64,000 nt of DNA, from assembly GCF_027943255.1 (NCBI RefSeq), contig NC_072895.1:38724001-38788000 (forward strand). The letters run 5' to 3'. Shown one piece after another: positions 55,631-64,000 of the stretch; positions within the stretch are counted from its first letter, which is position 1, and every line of letters begins with the position of its first letter. Both the position numbers and the translations under genes were made by a program. The notes below the pieces were generated by a model. The model ran no database searches, was not told the DNA's origin, and worked only from the letters and a program-made list of their open reading frames with translations. This stretch comes from Anastrepha obliqua. Its lineage: Eukaryota > Arthropoda > Insecta > Diptera > Tephritidae.

Positions 55631-56960
55631 GCTTCTTTTTTTTTTTTTTTTTGAATATCTACAAAATTGTTGTTGTTTGTGCTTTTTCCTTACTAGGTTA
55701 AGTAGGTAGCGCTGGTTGCTCTGTAAAAAGATCTCACTTATACCTCTAGGGTCCATTGTGTTATATATATAATTGGCGCGTACACCCTTTTTGTGTGTTT
55801 GGCCGAGCTCCTCCTCCTATTTGTGGTGTGCGTCTTGATGTTGTTCCACAAATGGAGGGAGCTACAGTTTTAAGCCGACTCCGAACGGCAGATATTTTTA
55901 TGAGAACGTTTTTCATGGCAGAAATACACTCGGAGGTTTGTCATTGCCTGCCGAGGGGGACCGCTATTAGAAAAATGTTTTTCTTAATTTTGGTGTTTCA
56001 CCGAGTTTCGAACCAATGTTCTCTCTGTGAATTCCGAATGGTAGTCACGTACCAACCCATTCGGCTACGGCGGCCGCATTGTGTTACTAGTGCTATTATT
56101 CAGGATTTTGCCAAGAATATCCTTCAAGGTTAAAAAATTTGTTGATCCTAGGCAACTTTGACGAGTCCTATAAAGAACAGGGCAGGGGTAAAGTAAGTGT
56201 TCCAAAGTATTTCTAACATTCGCCTCGTTGCATGTGTTACATGCATCGCTCCGGGCTAATCTCACTTTGGCTGCGTGATGTGGAGTAAAGCAGTGTCCTG
56301 TCAGTACTCCAACCAATATTTTGTACTCTTTTCTGGAGAGTGATAAATAAAGTTTCCAAGTCATTGGCATAATTTTATCAGTTTTGTACAAGATTGAGTG
56401 TTCCCATATCGACAGCGTTTCCAGAGCTATGTAGTTTTCCTCATTTAGTTCTGTTTTCAGAAAGAAGAGTGATGGGCTTATTTCTGACGAGTTCAATCTC
56501 GGCAAGCCAATACCTGCCTTAACGAGCTCATCGGCTCTCTCATTTCCTTCTATTCCTTTGTGTCCTGATATCCTGTAAATAGCGAATTGCCCATTTCCGC
56601 AGAGTTCATCTATTTTGGGTCTACATTGTTGAACGCATTCCGAGTTAGTCCAAGGAGCCATAATTGATTTAAAAGCCGCTTGGCTATCAATGAAAAGATT
56701 TGTCCGTGTATCAAGAGGAGTTAATTCCAGAGCCAATTCAGCTGCTTTTGCTGCGGCATAGATTTCAGCTTGAAATATCCTACAGTAATTAGGGAAGCTG
56801 AAAGACTTTACGAGATCAAATTGCGGACCAAAGACAGCCGCTCCTACTCCTTCCGCGCTTTTGGACCCATCTATAATTGTATAAATAGTATGTGGGTTCT
56901 CGATCTTTCTGCTATCCATTTTGCTCTATAATGACTCTTAGACTTTTTGCAAAATTTAAT
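55631..56960 (-). pseudogene. LINE copy H, RNase H and C terminus, split by a SINE
   Basis: From ATG at 56919 the minus strand is open for about 280 codons: TIIDGSKSAEGVGAAVF, FQAEIYAAAKAAELALEL, FIDSQAAFKSIMAPW, RISGHKGIEGNERADELVKA (RNase H blocks, catalytic D, E, D, D visible), then TWKLYLSLSRKEYKILVGVL, TGHCFTPHHAAKVRLARSDA, CNTCNEANVRNTLEHLLYPC and FLTLKDILGKILNNSTSNTM. The SINE interrupts the frame there. Beyond it MDPRGISEIFLQSNQRYLLN follows, and the element ends in a poly-A near 55631-55650. The RNase H part is the best preserved in the window. The reverse transcriptase is missing. Confidence 0.92.
55764..56076 (-). repeat. complete tRNA-derived SINE with target duplication
   Basis: The duplication CATTGTGTTA is present at 55754-55763 and 56077-56086, giving exact borders and a length of 313 bp. 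Read on the minus strand the head has an A-box-like TAGCCGAATGG and a B-box-like GGTTCGAAAC about 42 bp further on, the layout of a class II tRNA such as Leu or Ser and thus an internal RNA polymerase III promoter. A body shared by all copies follows (CTCGGCAGGCAATGACAAAC, CTCCGAGTGTATTTCTGCC), then a tail GGGTGTACGCGCCAATTATA. It is non-coding; a chance open frame on the plus strand is not a gene. Confidence 0.93.
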
Positions 56961-57101
56961 ATGTGGCCAGAAAGCCTTTTAACATAATATATAAAAATTT
57001 AGACACTTTCAGGCTTCACTATTTTTATTCAAAATACGGCTCTTAACTATTATATGTGAAAACAAAATCAATTACATGTCCACCAAGGAGCGTGTCATTA
57101 T

Positions 57102-57736
57102 TCTGTATTACAAAATTCTGGGTGACAAAATTCTGTAAATTGCAAAAAAATTCTGCTTTTTAAAAGTCTGCTTTTTTAAAATTCTGCTTTTTAAAATTCT
57201 GCTTTCTAAAATTCTGCTTTTTCAAAATTCTGCATGTTTAATGCGAAAAATTCTGCTTTATTCAAGTTTTGTGATTTTCGTCATACAAGAAGTAACAAAA
57301 TAAACATTTATTCCATAAATATACATATGTATATGTTTAAGCGATAACAATATTTTAGTTTAGCCAATTACAATATTTTTTGGAATTCTTTTTAAATATG
57401 TATGTAGTGTGACTTAATTCATTTCTTTTCTTAATAATTCTTCGCAGCTGTTCGTTTTTTTAGAAGAGTTCTACGCAAAAATACTGTAGATTCTATCGAA
57501 ACTGAAGGAAAAATTATTATTATTATTATTATTTTTTATTTAATATCTCGAATAATAATAAAAAATAATAATAATAATAAATTAAATAATTACATTCCCT
57601 CTTTAACATTGTTAACATTATATTTTAATACAGAATTTTGAAAGCAGAATTTTAGAAAGCAGAATTTTAAAAAAGCAGAATTTTAAAAAAGCAGAATTTT
57701 GTTTTTAGAATTTTGTATTACATACAGAATTTCGAC
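57102..57736. repeat. foldback-like element: inverted arrays of AAATTCTGCTTTTTT
   Basis: The left side (57102-57260) holds about eight copies of a 14-17 bp unit around AAATTCTGC followed by a T run. The right side (57631-57736) holds about six copies in inverted orientation (GCAGAATTTT). The outer segments also match as inverted repeats (TGTATTACAAAATTCT). The middle has (ATT)n followed by (AAT)n, which is itself self-complementary. Short tandem repeats forming long inverted ends is the arrangement of FB/foldback elements. No coding sequence. Confidence 0.7.
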
Positions 57737-58094
57737 ACCAACCCTGTTCACCATGAGCACTTTTATAAGTAAAATCCGCCAAACAGTCGATTCATGAATG
57801 CCTAATTGTTGAGAATGTCGAGGTATTGAAGGTTGTTCAACTACACTTCGCACTACAGCAGCAATATTCTTAACAGAACGTCCAGTTTTTGGTGCTTTTC
57901 TAGTCCTTTTTCTATTATCGACAGAAGCAGTTTCTTGAAATTTTTTTACCAACCTTTGAATTGTCGTCTCATTCGGACGATTATTTCCACTAAAAAAATC
58001 GCGAATTTTGCGATATGTTGTTCTTAAGGGATTATACACAGTTAGAAGGCCAAAAAAACGAATTTTCCAGAATTTTTTTTGAAAAAACTTTTAA

Positions 58095-60569
58095 CCCTCT
58101 ACTGCATGGAAATGTTTAAAATAATGAAAATAAATAAAACACCGCAAATTTATGTTGATTGAGGGTAATTTATTGCGTATTTAACAAAAATTAAAAAATT
58201 CACTTGGCGGTTTGGAAGAAAAAAAATGAAGCCATATATGGCCTTATATGCGTTTAGGGTTATTATTGGGAAAAAAATTTATTGGGTGTGGAAACTTGTA
58301 AAACAGTTCTTTTTGTCGTTGTAGCACAAGAACACGTTGCACTTTTCGCAAAAGGTGTATGAGCGAAAAGAGCAAACATTTTGACAAAGTTGTCGGTTTT
58401 TCATCCATTTCGGGAAATGGTCTATTCCGTCCGTCCGCACAGAACTCAAGGGGAAATCCTGTCGCTTTCTTCTTTTACTGCTGGTAGGTATATTTTCTCT
58501 ACTTGCCGATGGAGAGTTTGAGGGTGTGGATATAGGTCGTCCTCGTTTTTTCAATTTACCAACTTTGCAAAGATGTTCAGCTATTGCAAGCTTGAAGTCA
58601 AACAACGGCATATATTCTTTCGACTTTCGACGCCACAAAATCCAAGCATTGACAACGCACATATCAATCATATGAAAAAAAATCTTTTTATACCACTTTT
58701 TTGTCCTCAGTTGTATTCTATAAAGGCCTAGTAAAGAATCCAGTAAATCAACGCCACCCATATAATAATTATATACATCAACTGCCCTAGGAGAATTGAT
58801 TTCAAAATACTTCTTCTCTCTTTTACAGTACCGTTTTTTCGTTGACATAGGGTGACATCTGACATAGGTTGAAAGAATATTTACCACTTTGTTGTCAAAC
58901 CAAGTGACCAGACCAAGTTCAACTCTATCAATATCTGCTACTTTTTCAACCATACTTCCACGGCCTAACTTTTTCATTTCTTTTTCGGTTGGCATCTTAC
59001 AATTGTTTACACGATTTAATCTTACTGTGCCTAAAGGTAATATACCATTTTTCATTAGATACACCTGAAGCTTCGGACTGTTAAACCAATTATCAAAAAA
59101 TAGTTTATAGTTTTTTCCTTTTGGTATTGTAGCTGCTAGTCTCGTTACAACATTTCCACTTACTCCTATATTTGGAGCTCCTTCCGGGAATGTATTGTTT
59201 TGAGTTCAATCGTAACTAAAACCTGAAACTCCGCTCAAGACAAAATTTTTGAATCCCCATTTGTGGGGTTTATCTGGATTGTACTGTTTGAGATGATGGC
59301 GGCACTTTGTGGGAATTATTTGTTCATCAACCACTAAATGTTCTTCTTTGGGTACAAGCAACAATCGAGCACGAATTTTGTCTAACAATAGTCGAATCTT
59401 AAAGAGCTTATCAAACCCGAGTTCACCTGGTGATCTTATATTTTCATTATTATTGAAGTGTAAAAATCGTTTGACGTTTTCCCATCTGTTACATGTCATT
59501 GCGTTACGTACAAATTCTTGGCCAATGAATGTGTTCCAATAATGTCTGGATGATGGTAGTTTTATCAAAGACATGTATATTGTTATGCCTGAAATAATTT
59601 TTATAAGTAACTTTTTTAACTTTTTTACTTGAACTCACCTATAAACTGATCAATCTCGTTCCGAGTAATATTGCCAGGTTTATTTATATCCATTTGTAAT
59701 GCAATTAAATTCGATTGTTCTACAATAAAGTTCATCAAATCGTCATTGAAAATAAAATTAAACATATCTGCTGGTGTCTCCAGTTCCTCAATAAAGTCAG
59801 GAAGGTTTGAATCTCCTTGAAATGGAAAATTTTCACTGGAATAAGGAGGCAAACAAATTTCTTTCCAAATTGGAGTTCTAGGCTTTTTAGCAGATTTTGC
59901 ATTTGATGTAGAAGGCTTGTTATAGTCATCTGAGTCATCGGTATCATCAGTCTCTGGTACATAAATATGCTCCTGTTCTGGTGGTTTACTTACAAAGTCT
60001 TCTTCGTCGGTATCAGATATGTAGTCATCATCACTTTGATCACCTCTATTAACTTCATAAACATACTTTAAGTTACCATAAAATGATCGTACATTCATTT
60101 CTAGGAAATTCCATTGCGATTTATCAAAAACAAAACAGAAATATGTATACACATATGTTAGTACATTATTTACCTTAGTGCATGAAACGCCATATATGGC
60201 TTCGTCAGTTTTTACAAAAAATCAAACACAAGATACTTACTTTTCATATAAATTATATTTTTATTCAAAAAATAACTTCACTTTCTATACAAATATATAT
60301 TTTTTGCTGTAGGCTTGCTTTTATTTTTTTTGCAATACTGCACATAAATCACTTCAAAATTTCTTTTGTTCTCACACTTGAAGCACTCAAAAAAAGATAA
60401 CGGAAAAGGTAGCTAAAACACTTGTTGACAATATTTAGTTTTGCGTATAAGAAGAAAACAAAGCATAGAATGTGATAATTATTATTCTCTTTTGATTGAG
60501 TCCCGTTTTTATAAAAATACAACACAATCAATGGTAAAAGCCATATTTGGCGTTATATGCGGTAGAGGG
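58095..60569 (-). mobile_element. piggyBac-like element 2, nearly intact
   Basis: Ends CCCTCTACTGCATGG (left) and, inverted, CCCTCTACCGCATAT (right) are flanked by TTAA at 58091-58094 and 60570-60573. Subterminal GCCATATATGGC-type palindromes lie near 58232, 60188 and, altered, 60538. The length of 2475 bp and a two-exon transposase spanning the element are what is expected of a full piggyBac. One stop codon separates it from an open gene. Confidence 0.95.
58279..60098 (-). pseudogene. piggyBac-type transposase, two exons, one premature stop
   Basis: The first coding exon, 60098..59639, starts MNVRSFYGNLKYVYEVNRG just after a TTTCCTAG acceptor-like site, has an acidic region, and ends at A|G-GTGAGT. 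A 50-bp intron ends TTATTTCAG and exon 2 (59588..58279) joins in phase to give QFIGITIYMSLIKLP. Then come RWENVKRFLHFNNNENIRSP, HLVVDEQIIPTKCRHHLKQY (first Asp), YNPDKPHKWGFKNFVLSG, a TGA at 59206-59208, FPEGAPNIGVSGNVVTRLAA, YKLFFDNWFNSPKLQVYLMK (second Asp), YNYYMGGVDLLDSLLGLYRI (third Asp), and a Cys-rich end CQNVCSFRSYTFCEKCNVFL. The total would be about 588 codons, a normal length. A few residues may be missing at the stop. Confidence 0.9.
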
Positions 60570-61190
60570 TTAAAATTATTGATTTAAAAATTTGTACACA
60601 TATTATGTTATCTTTTAACTGTATTTTAAGTCTTAGTATTAGTAAAAATATTTATTTGGAAAGGAGCTATAGCTGATCCCCGGGAACTCCTCTGAAAAAA
60701 GACGTTTTGCGGTGACCACTATATCTCTGAACTAGATCGTCTGAAATAAAAAACCAAACAGATTTCGTTAAAGTAATGTTAAATCTAGTAATTAATCGAA
60801 GGAATAAGCAAAATAAATTTTTTTGACAAAATCGCGGTTTCTCAAAAAAAAAAATCGATTTTTGACCAAAATTTCGGCCTCAAATTGTTTATAAAAAAAT
60901 ATTTATCAGTGAGAAAAAATCTTCGATTAACTACTAAAAAATGTATTTAAGAAGTTCGTGATAAAATTTGATCCTAATCGGTTTAGCCGTTTTTGAGTAA
61001 TGTTGGCCACCGACTTTGAGAACACCATTTGAGAAAAACGCGTTTAAAGTTTGAAAAGCACTCGGTACATTAAGAAAATAAAATTAAAAAAATCGATTTT
61101 TTGAAAATTCTAACCCCTTAAAGAATTGCCATTTTCTTAAAAGTTTCACTTTTAACGCGTTGTCCCATCGTATAAAATTGTCCATCTGTT

Positions 61191-61800
61191 CACGTGACAA
61201 ATGTTAAAGTGGATATAGGAATTATTCACTGCTGACGTCTAGGAATTATTCACTACTAACATTTAGACACCACTTTTGAAAGATCCTTTATAATACTACT
61301 CACACGAAGCTAAGTGTTGCGAGACTTAGAATTACCAAGTTCTTACTGTATGTGTGTGCTTTTAGGAATGAGAGAAGTACAAAGAAGCCTACGTTTCTAA
61401 ACAGTATTCACTATTAGTTCTAAACCAATTTTATTTCTTCGTAACCATTTTAGCCTTAACTGCCATATCACTATTATTTTGTTCGGCAGCTTTCTGGCAT
61501 TAGAAATGTCGAATCATCGAACACTATGCAAGTTAAAAAATGTCAAATAAAGTTCACAAATCTTTCAAAGATGTGGAACAATTATTGAAAATTTATGTGT
61601 ATTTTCTTCCTCCCACATACCCATACCCACCCGGCAATTGAACTTTAAGCTGGCTTTCATTCGACCAAACTCTGATATTACACTTTAGCATTTATCCTCT
61701 TTTTATAAATATGATACAGTGTATTTTATTTGTAGAGTATTCCCAAAAAAATACAAAAAAGGCATATATGATATTTGCCTATGATGAAAAAACTCAGTAC
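61191..61800. other. AT-rich non-coding stretch
   Basis: A near-repeat TAGGAATTATTCACTGCTGAC / TAGGAATTATTCACTACTAAC occurs at about 61215-61262. No gene is supported. Confidence 0.4.
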
Positions 61801-63716
61801 ACAGTTTCCGTATTTAATTACATTGACTTGTTGTTTTATTTTGTTTTTACTTTTTGTTCGTTTACAATCGACGTAAAGCTTATTTAAATACAAAGTAAAT
61901 TCACACTAACCATATAATATGCAATATTAGTTAGATATCTTACAATTATTCATTTGGAGCATTTTCGAGTATTAAAAGTAGAAGATAATGACCATTATCA
62001 AAATACAAGTAAGAAGCATAAGAGCGTTATATTCATTTGTGCGCTTAAATGACATATAACAACATAAAAAATAGTAAACAGAAAATAGAACTAAAAATAA
62101 ATAACATAGAAGGACAATTTGACCGGCCTTAAGCTCAACTTATTGAAAATAGTCGTAGAAATGAAGTTACAAATAATACAAGCGTATAGTATAGATAGTA
62201 GATAGTTTTTATAGCTTCAAAGAAAAAATTAATACAATAAATGGCATTCAAACATTAGTAATATATAAAAGACAAAATATATATATAAATAATAATAATA
62301 ATACAATAAAATACAAAATTAGCTAAAACTTATTAGTGGTTCAGCTCTTCGCCACATTTAAAAGGCGCGCCTTCCAAACAACTTGGAGTTAAATTAGCAA
62401 ACAACTTGTGCGACGTGTGTTTGGTTCACTTTGCGCAGCTCATGCACTTTTAATGCTTGAGCCATAAAAAAATGTATACTTTGTTCACATACAAATCTAC
62501 ATAAATAAAAACTCAAATAGTCAATGTTAAGGAGCGTGAAGGGCGATTCTATTGAGATTCTATTTACTTATTCTATCAGCTACGAGATTCTCCTTTTCTA
62601 GTTTTTGTTATTTATGTGATGACATTTCTAAAATTGTTTATGTCTTTTCAGTAAACAACCTTTAACAGGTACAGCTAACAAATGTACATTTAAAATACTT
62701 ATCATACGTTTTGTGTCTGTATCTATGCTACACAATGTCTTTCCTTGCTCATCTCTATTGGAATCTCATAAACCAGATATTTTTGCATTGACACATTTGC
62801 TACCTAAATCAGTTTTATACATATGTATTTATATAGGCAAATCTCTTTGTAATATCGCTTTATAATCGCAATATTTAGTTGGAATAAAATTAGTTTACAT
62901 ATATGTTTGATATTGACTTTATAATTGTTTTTGTGTTTTTGCGACAGCTTAAAACATTCCCCCATAAGCTTATGGAGAATGGCGCTGAACATTAGAATGG
63001 TTAACGTTACTTTTTCTCATCTTTGTATGTAGATCTATTCATAATTGAGTAGTTTGTGTCTTCGAAGGCAGTTACAATTTTCAACACATAAAGTCTAGTT
63101 GTAAATATGAATTAGGAAAATTATGTAATTAATCTCTTTGCATCATTCGACGGAATTATCCGCGAACAAAATCTCTCGCTTATCACCAAGAGCGGAATAG
63201 TCCGCAATAAGTTATTTTTTTGTTAAAGTTTGAGGAAGATGAATAATTTTGGTAACTCTGTAACATTCTTTTTCATTAGAAGAAACAGTAAACGTCTTGC
63301 CGACGTAGGGTATTTTGAGTACATCGCGCATTTCGGGCGGTGATGCAAAATAGTTAAATAGGTAAAGCTGTTATACAATTTGAACTATACATTTGATGTA
63401 ACGCTTTTACATTTACATACATATTAATATTTCATGGAGACAACCTCATATGTAATCCGAAAATAAATAATATACATAAAAACAACAATACTAGACCACG
63501 AATTGTACAAGAAAATATGACTTGCAGCATACATTTGCGTATGTATACACACAATGTTACACAGTAAAATGCTGCTGGCACATGGTTTACTTATATATGT
63601 TAATTAACTTACAAAATTGGCTCACCTACACAGGGTTTTTTTAGTAAAAAAAAACAAGATACTCCTTAAACATGTAGATAAAAGTAGTTTGGCTCGTGGG
63701 CAGCTATGGTTACTGT
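61801..63716 (-). other. probable long 3' UTR of the gene entering from the right
   Basis: This AT-rich tract follows the stop codon of the exon at 63717..63872 on the minus strand, contains no transposon that I recognise, and has several AATAAA signals on that strand, for example near 61835. Its true end cannot be fixed from the sequence. Confidence 0.35.
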
Positions 63717-63872
63717 TTATCTATCGGGGAATAGTGATTCATAGCTAGGTGGTAAATCTTTTGGTGTTTGTGGTTGTTGACGTTGACGTTGATTATCTTG
63801 TTCGTATTCTATGCCCGATGTGATAGCGTCACTAAAAGCCGGTGCAGTTGGTAGCTCAATGACAGGAGTTTC
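63717..63872 (-). CDS. last coding exon of a host gene, C terminus with PPSY motif
   Basis: On the minus strand an acceptor TTACAATATAG opens 51 codons ending in TAA. The translation includes ETPVIELPTAPAFSDAITSG, EYEQDNQRQRQQPQTPKDLP and the end LPPSYESLFPDR. PPSY is a PPxY motif of the kind bound by WW domains of Nedd4-family ligases, and its place at the very C terminus, in a polar, unstructured tail, is typical of adaptor or trafficking proteins. The upstream exons lie beyond the window. The gene is not identified. Open frame, splice acceptor and codon-like composition support it. Confidence 0.65.
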   Translation of the reverse strand, partial: ETPVIELPTAPAFSDAITSGIEYEQDNQRQRQQPQTPKDLPPSYESLFPDR

Positions 63873-64000
63873 CTATATTGTAAAAATTGTTAATTAAATC
63901 ACAATTAGTGGCATGATCATGAGTTTATTATTTAAAATGTTTTGAATTTATTTATTAAAGTCTTTTGAAATGAGCAAAAGTCACGTTTATGACACATACA

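Larger units (their letters stand above)
58028..61117. mobile_element. TTAA-flanked non-autonomous element 2, containing piggyBac 2
   Basis: Borders are TTAA at 58024-58027 and 61118-61121; ends read GGGATTATACAC and, inverted, GGGGTTAGAATTTTC, like GGGGTTATATACC in element 1 at 20225. The interior AACGCGTTTAAAGTTT is shared, inverted, with element 1. Without the nested piggyBac it is about 615 bp and non-coding. It disrupts the mariner N terminus described above. Confidence 0.65.
57740..61190 (-). pseudogene. mariner N-terminal region split by a TTAA element
   Basis: On the minus strand the part 61122..61190 ends in codons for ENGNS, and after the insert 58023..57740 continues LRTTYRKIRDFFSGNNRPNE, TTIQRLVKKFQETASVDNRK and HSQQLGIHESTVWRIL. 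Across the removed insert (one TTAA kept) the peptide ENGNS-LRTTYRKIRDFF is continuous and is the N-terminal helix-turn-helix region of a mariner family. It breaks off after 57740 at the foldback-like array. The catalytic half was not found next to it; the segment at 35632 may be from the same family's end. Confidence 0.75.

Noticed and set aside
55756..56133. 125-codon open frame on the plus strand as a gene
   Set aside because: It is the antisense of a SINE plus LINE sequence, and the SINE is bounded by a target duplication.
57066..58037. An inversion splitting a mariner, since MSTKERVIILYY on the plus strand at 57066 seemed to join in frame to NPLRTTYRK on the minus strand
   Set aside because: The bases before LRTTYRK are the GGGATTAT end of a TTAA element, and the true continuation ENGNS lies on the other side of it at 61122. 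The plus-strand match is best treated as coincidence.
1..64000. LTR retrotransposons or endogenous viruses
   Set aside because: No pair of long direct repeats, gag/protease or integrase-type sequence was seen on either strand.
1..64000. CRISPR arrays, operons or ribosome binding sites
   Set aside because: The DNA is clearly eukaryotic, with introns and transposons; regularly spaced repeats are satellite or element-internal.
1..64000. Functional tRNA or rRNA genes
   Set aside because: The only tRNA-like sequences are SINE heads, with altered B boxes and no acceptor stem that I could pair.

Overview
The window looks like AT-rich nuclear DNA of a higher dipteran. The mix of degraded mariner, Tc1, piggyBac, Transib and LINE copies, a tRNA-derived SINE, ACATACATATG-type microsatellites and GTGAGT splice donors would suit a tephritid-like fly, but the species cannot be read from the sequence. 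There is no bacterial gene organisation. Most open frames are transposon remains, and only three short coding stretches look like host exons.

Host genes. All three proposed exons are on the minus strand. A first exon with an arthropod initiator, a 5' UTR and 17 codons lies at 38288..38547. A 219-bp exon at 4490..4708 has the matching splice phase. Joined, they give a signal-peptide-like N terminus, which implies a first intron of about 33.6 kb filled with most of the mobile DNA described here. A different gene enters from the right edge; its last exon is 63717..63872, ends shortly after a PPSY motif, and is followed by a long AT-rich tract taken as its 3' UTR.

Mobile DNA, left to right. 0-3.7 kb: D-36-D mariner tail, SINE scrap, 128/129-bp satellite, LINE 3' end. 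5.9-13.6 kb: LINE scraps, a Helitron 3' end, a Tc1-like element, and two LINE bodies, one split by a pogo-like element. 16.3-17.9 kb: element with a GGGGGCGTCC inverted repeat and TAA duplication. 18.4-24 kb: LINEs, one split by a TTAA element and one by a small mariner. 24.6-26.6 kb: element with inverted repeats of about 490 bp. 27.4-31.2 kb: the best element, a complete Transib with an open 684-residue RAG1-like transposase, inserted into a SINE. 31.6-37.8 kb: LINE, two mariner remains and a Tc1-like element. 40-46 kb: mariner, SINE and LINE scraps. 46.1-48.5 kb: mariner within mariner, the inner one split by a LINE. 49.2-55 kb: hAT-like element, mariner remains, and a LINE split by a mariner and by a piggyBac. 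55.6-57 kb: LINE split by a complete SINE. 57-61.2 kb: mariner split by a TTAA element that contains a nearly intact piggyBac, next to a foldback-like inverted array.

How it fits together. The window is a record of nested insertion. At least seven insertions can be verified internally, because the target duplication, the restored reading frame or an unoccupied copy elsewhere in the window is visible. The SINE and the commonest LINE end in the same 3' motif, which suggests that this LINE family moved the SINE.
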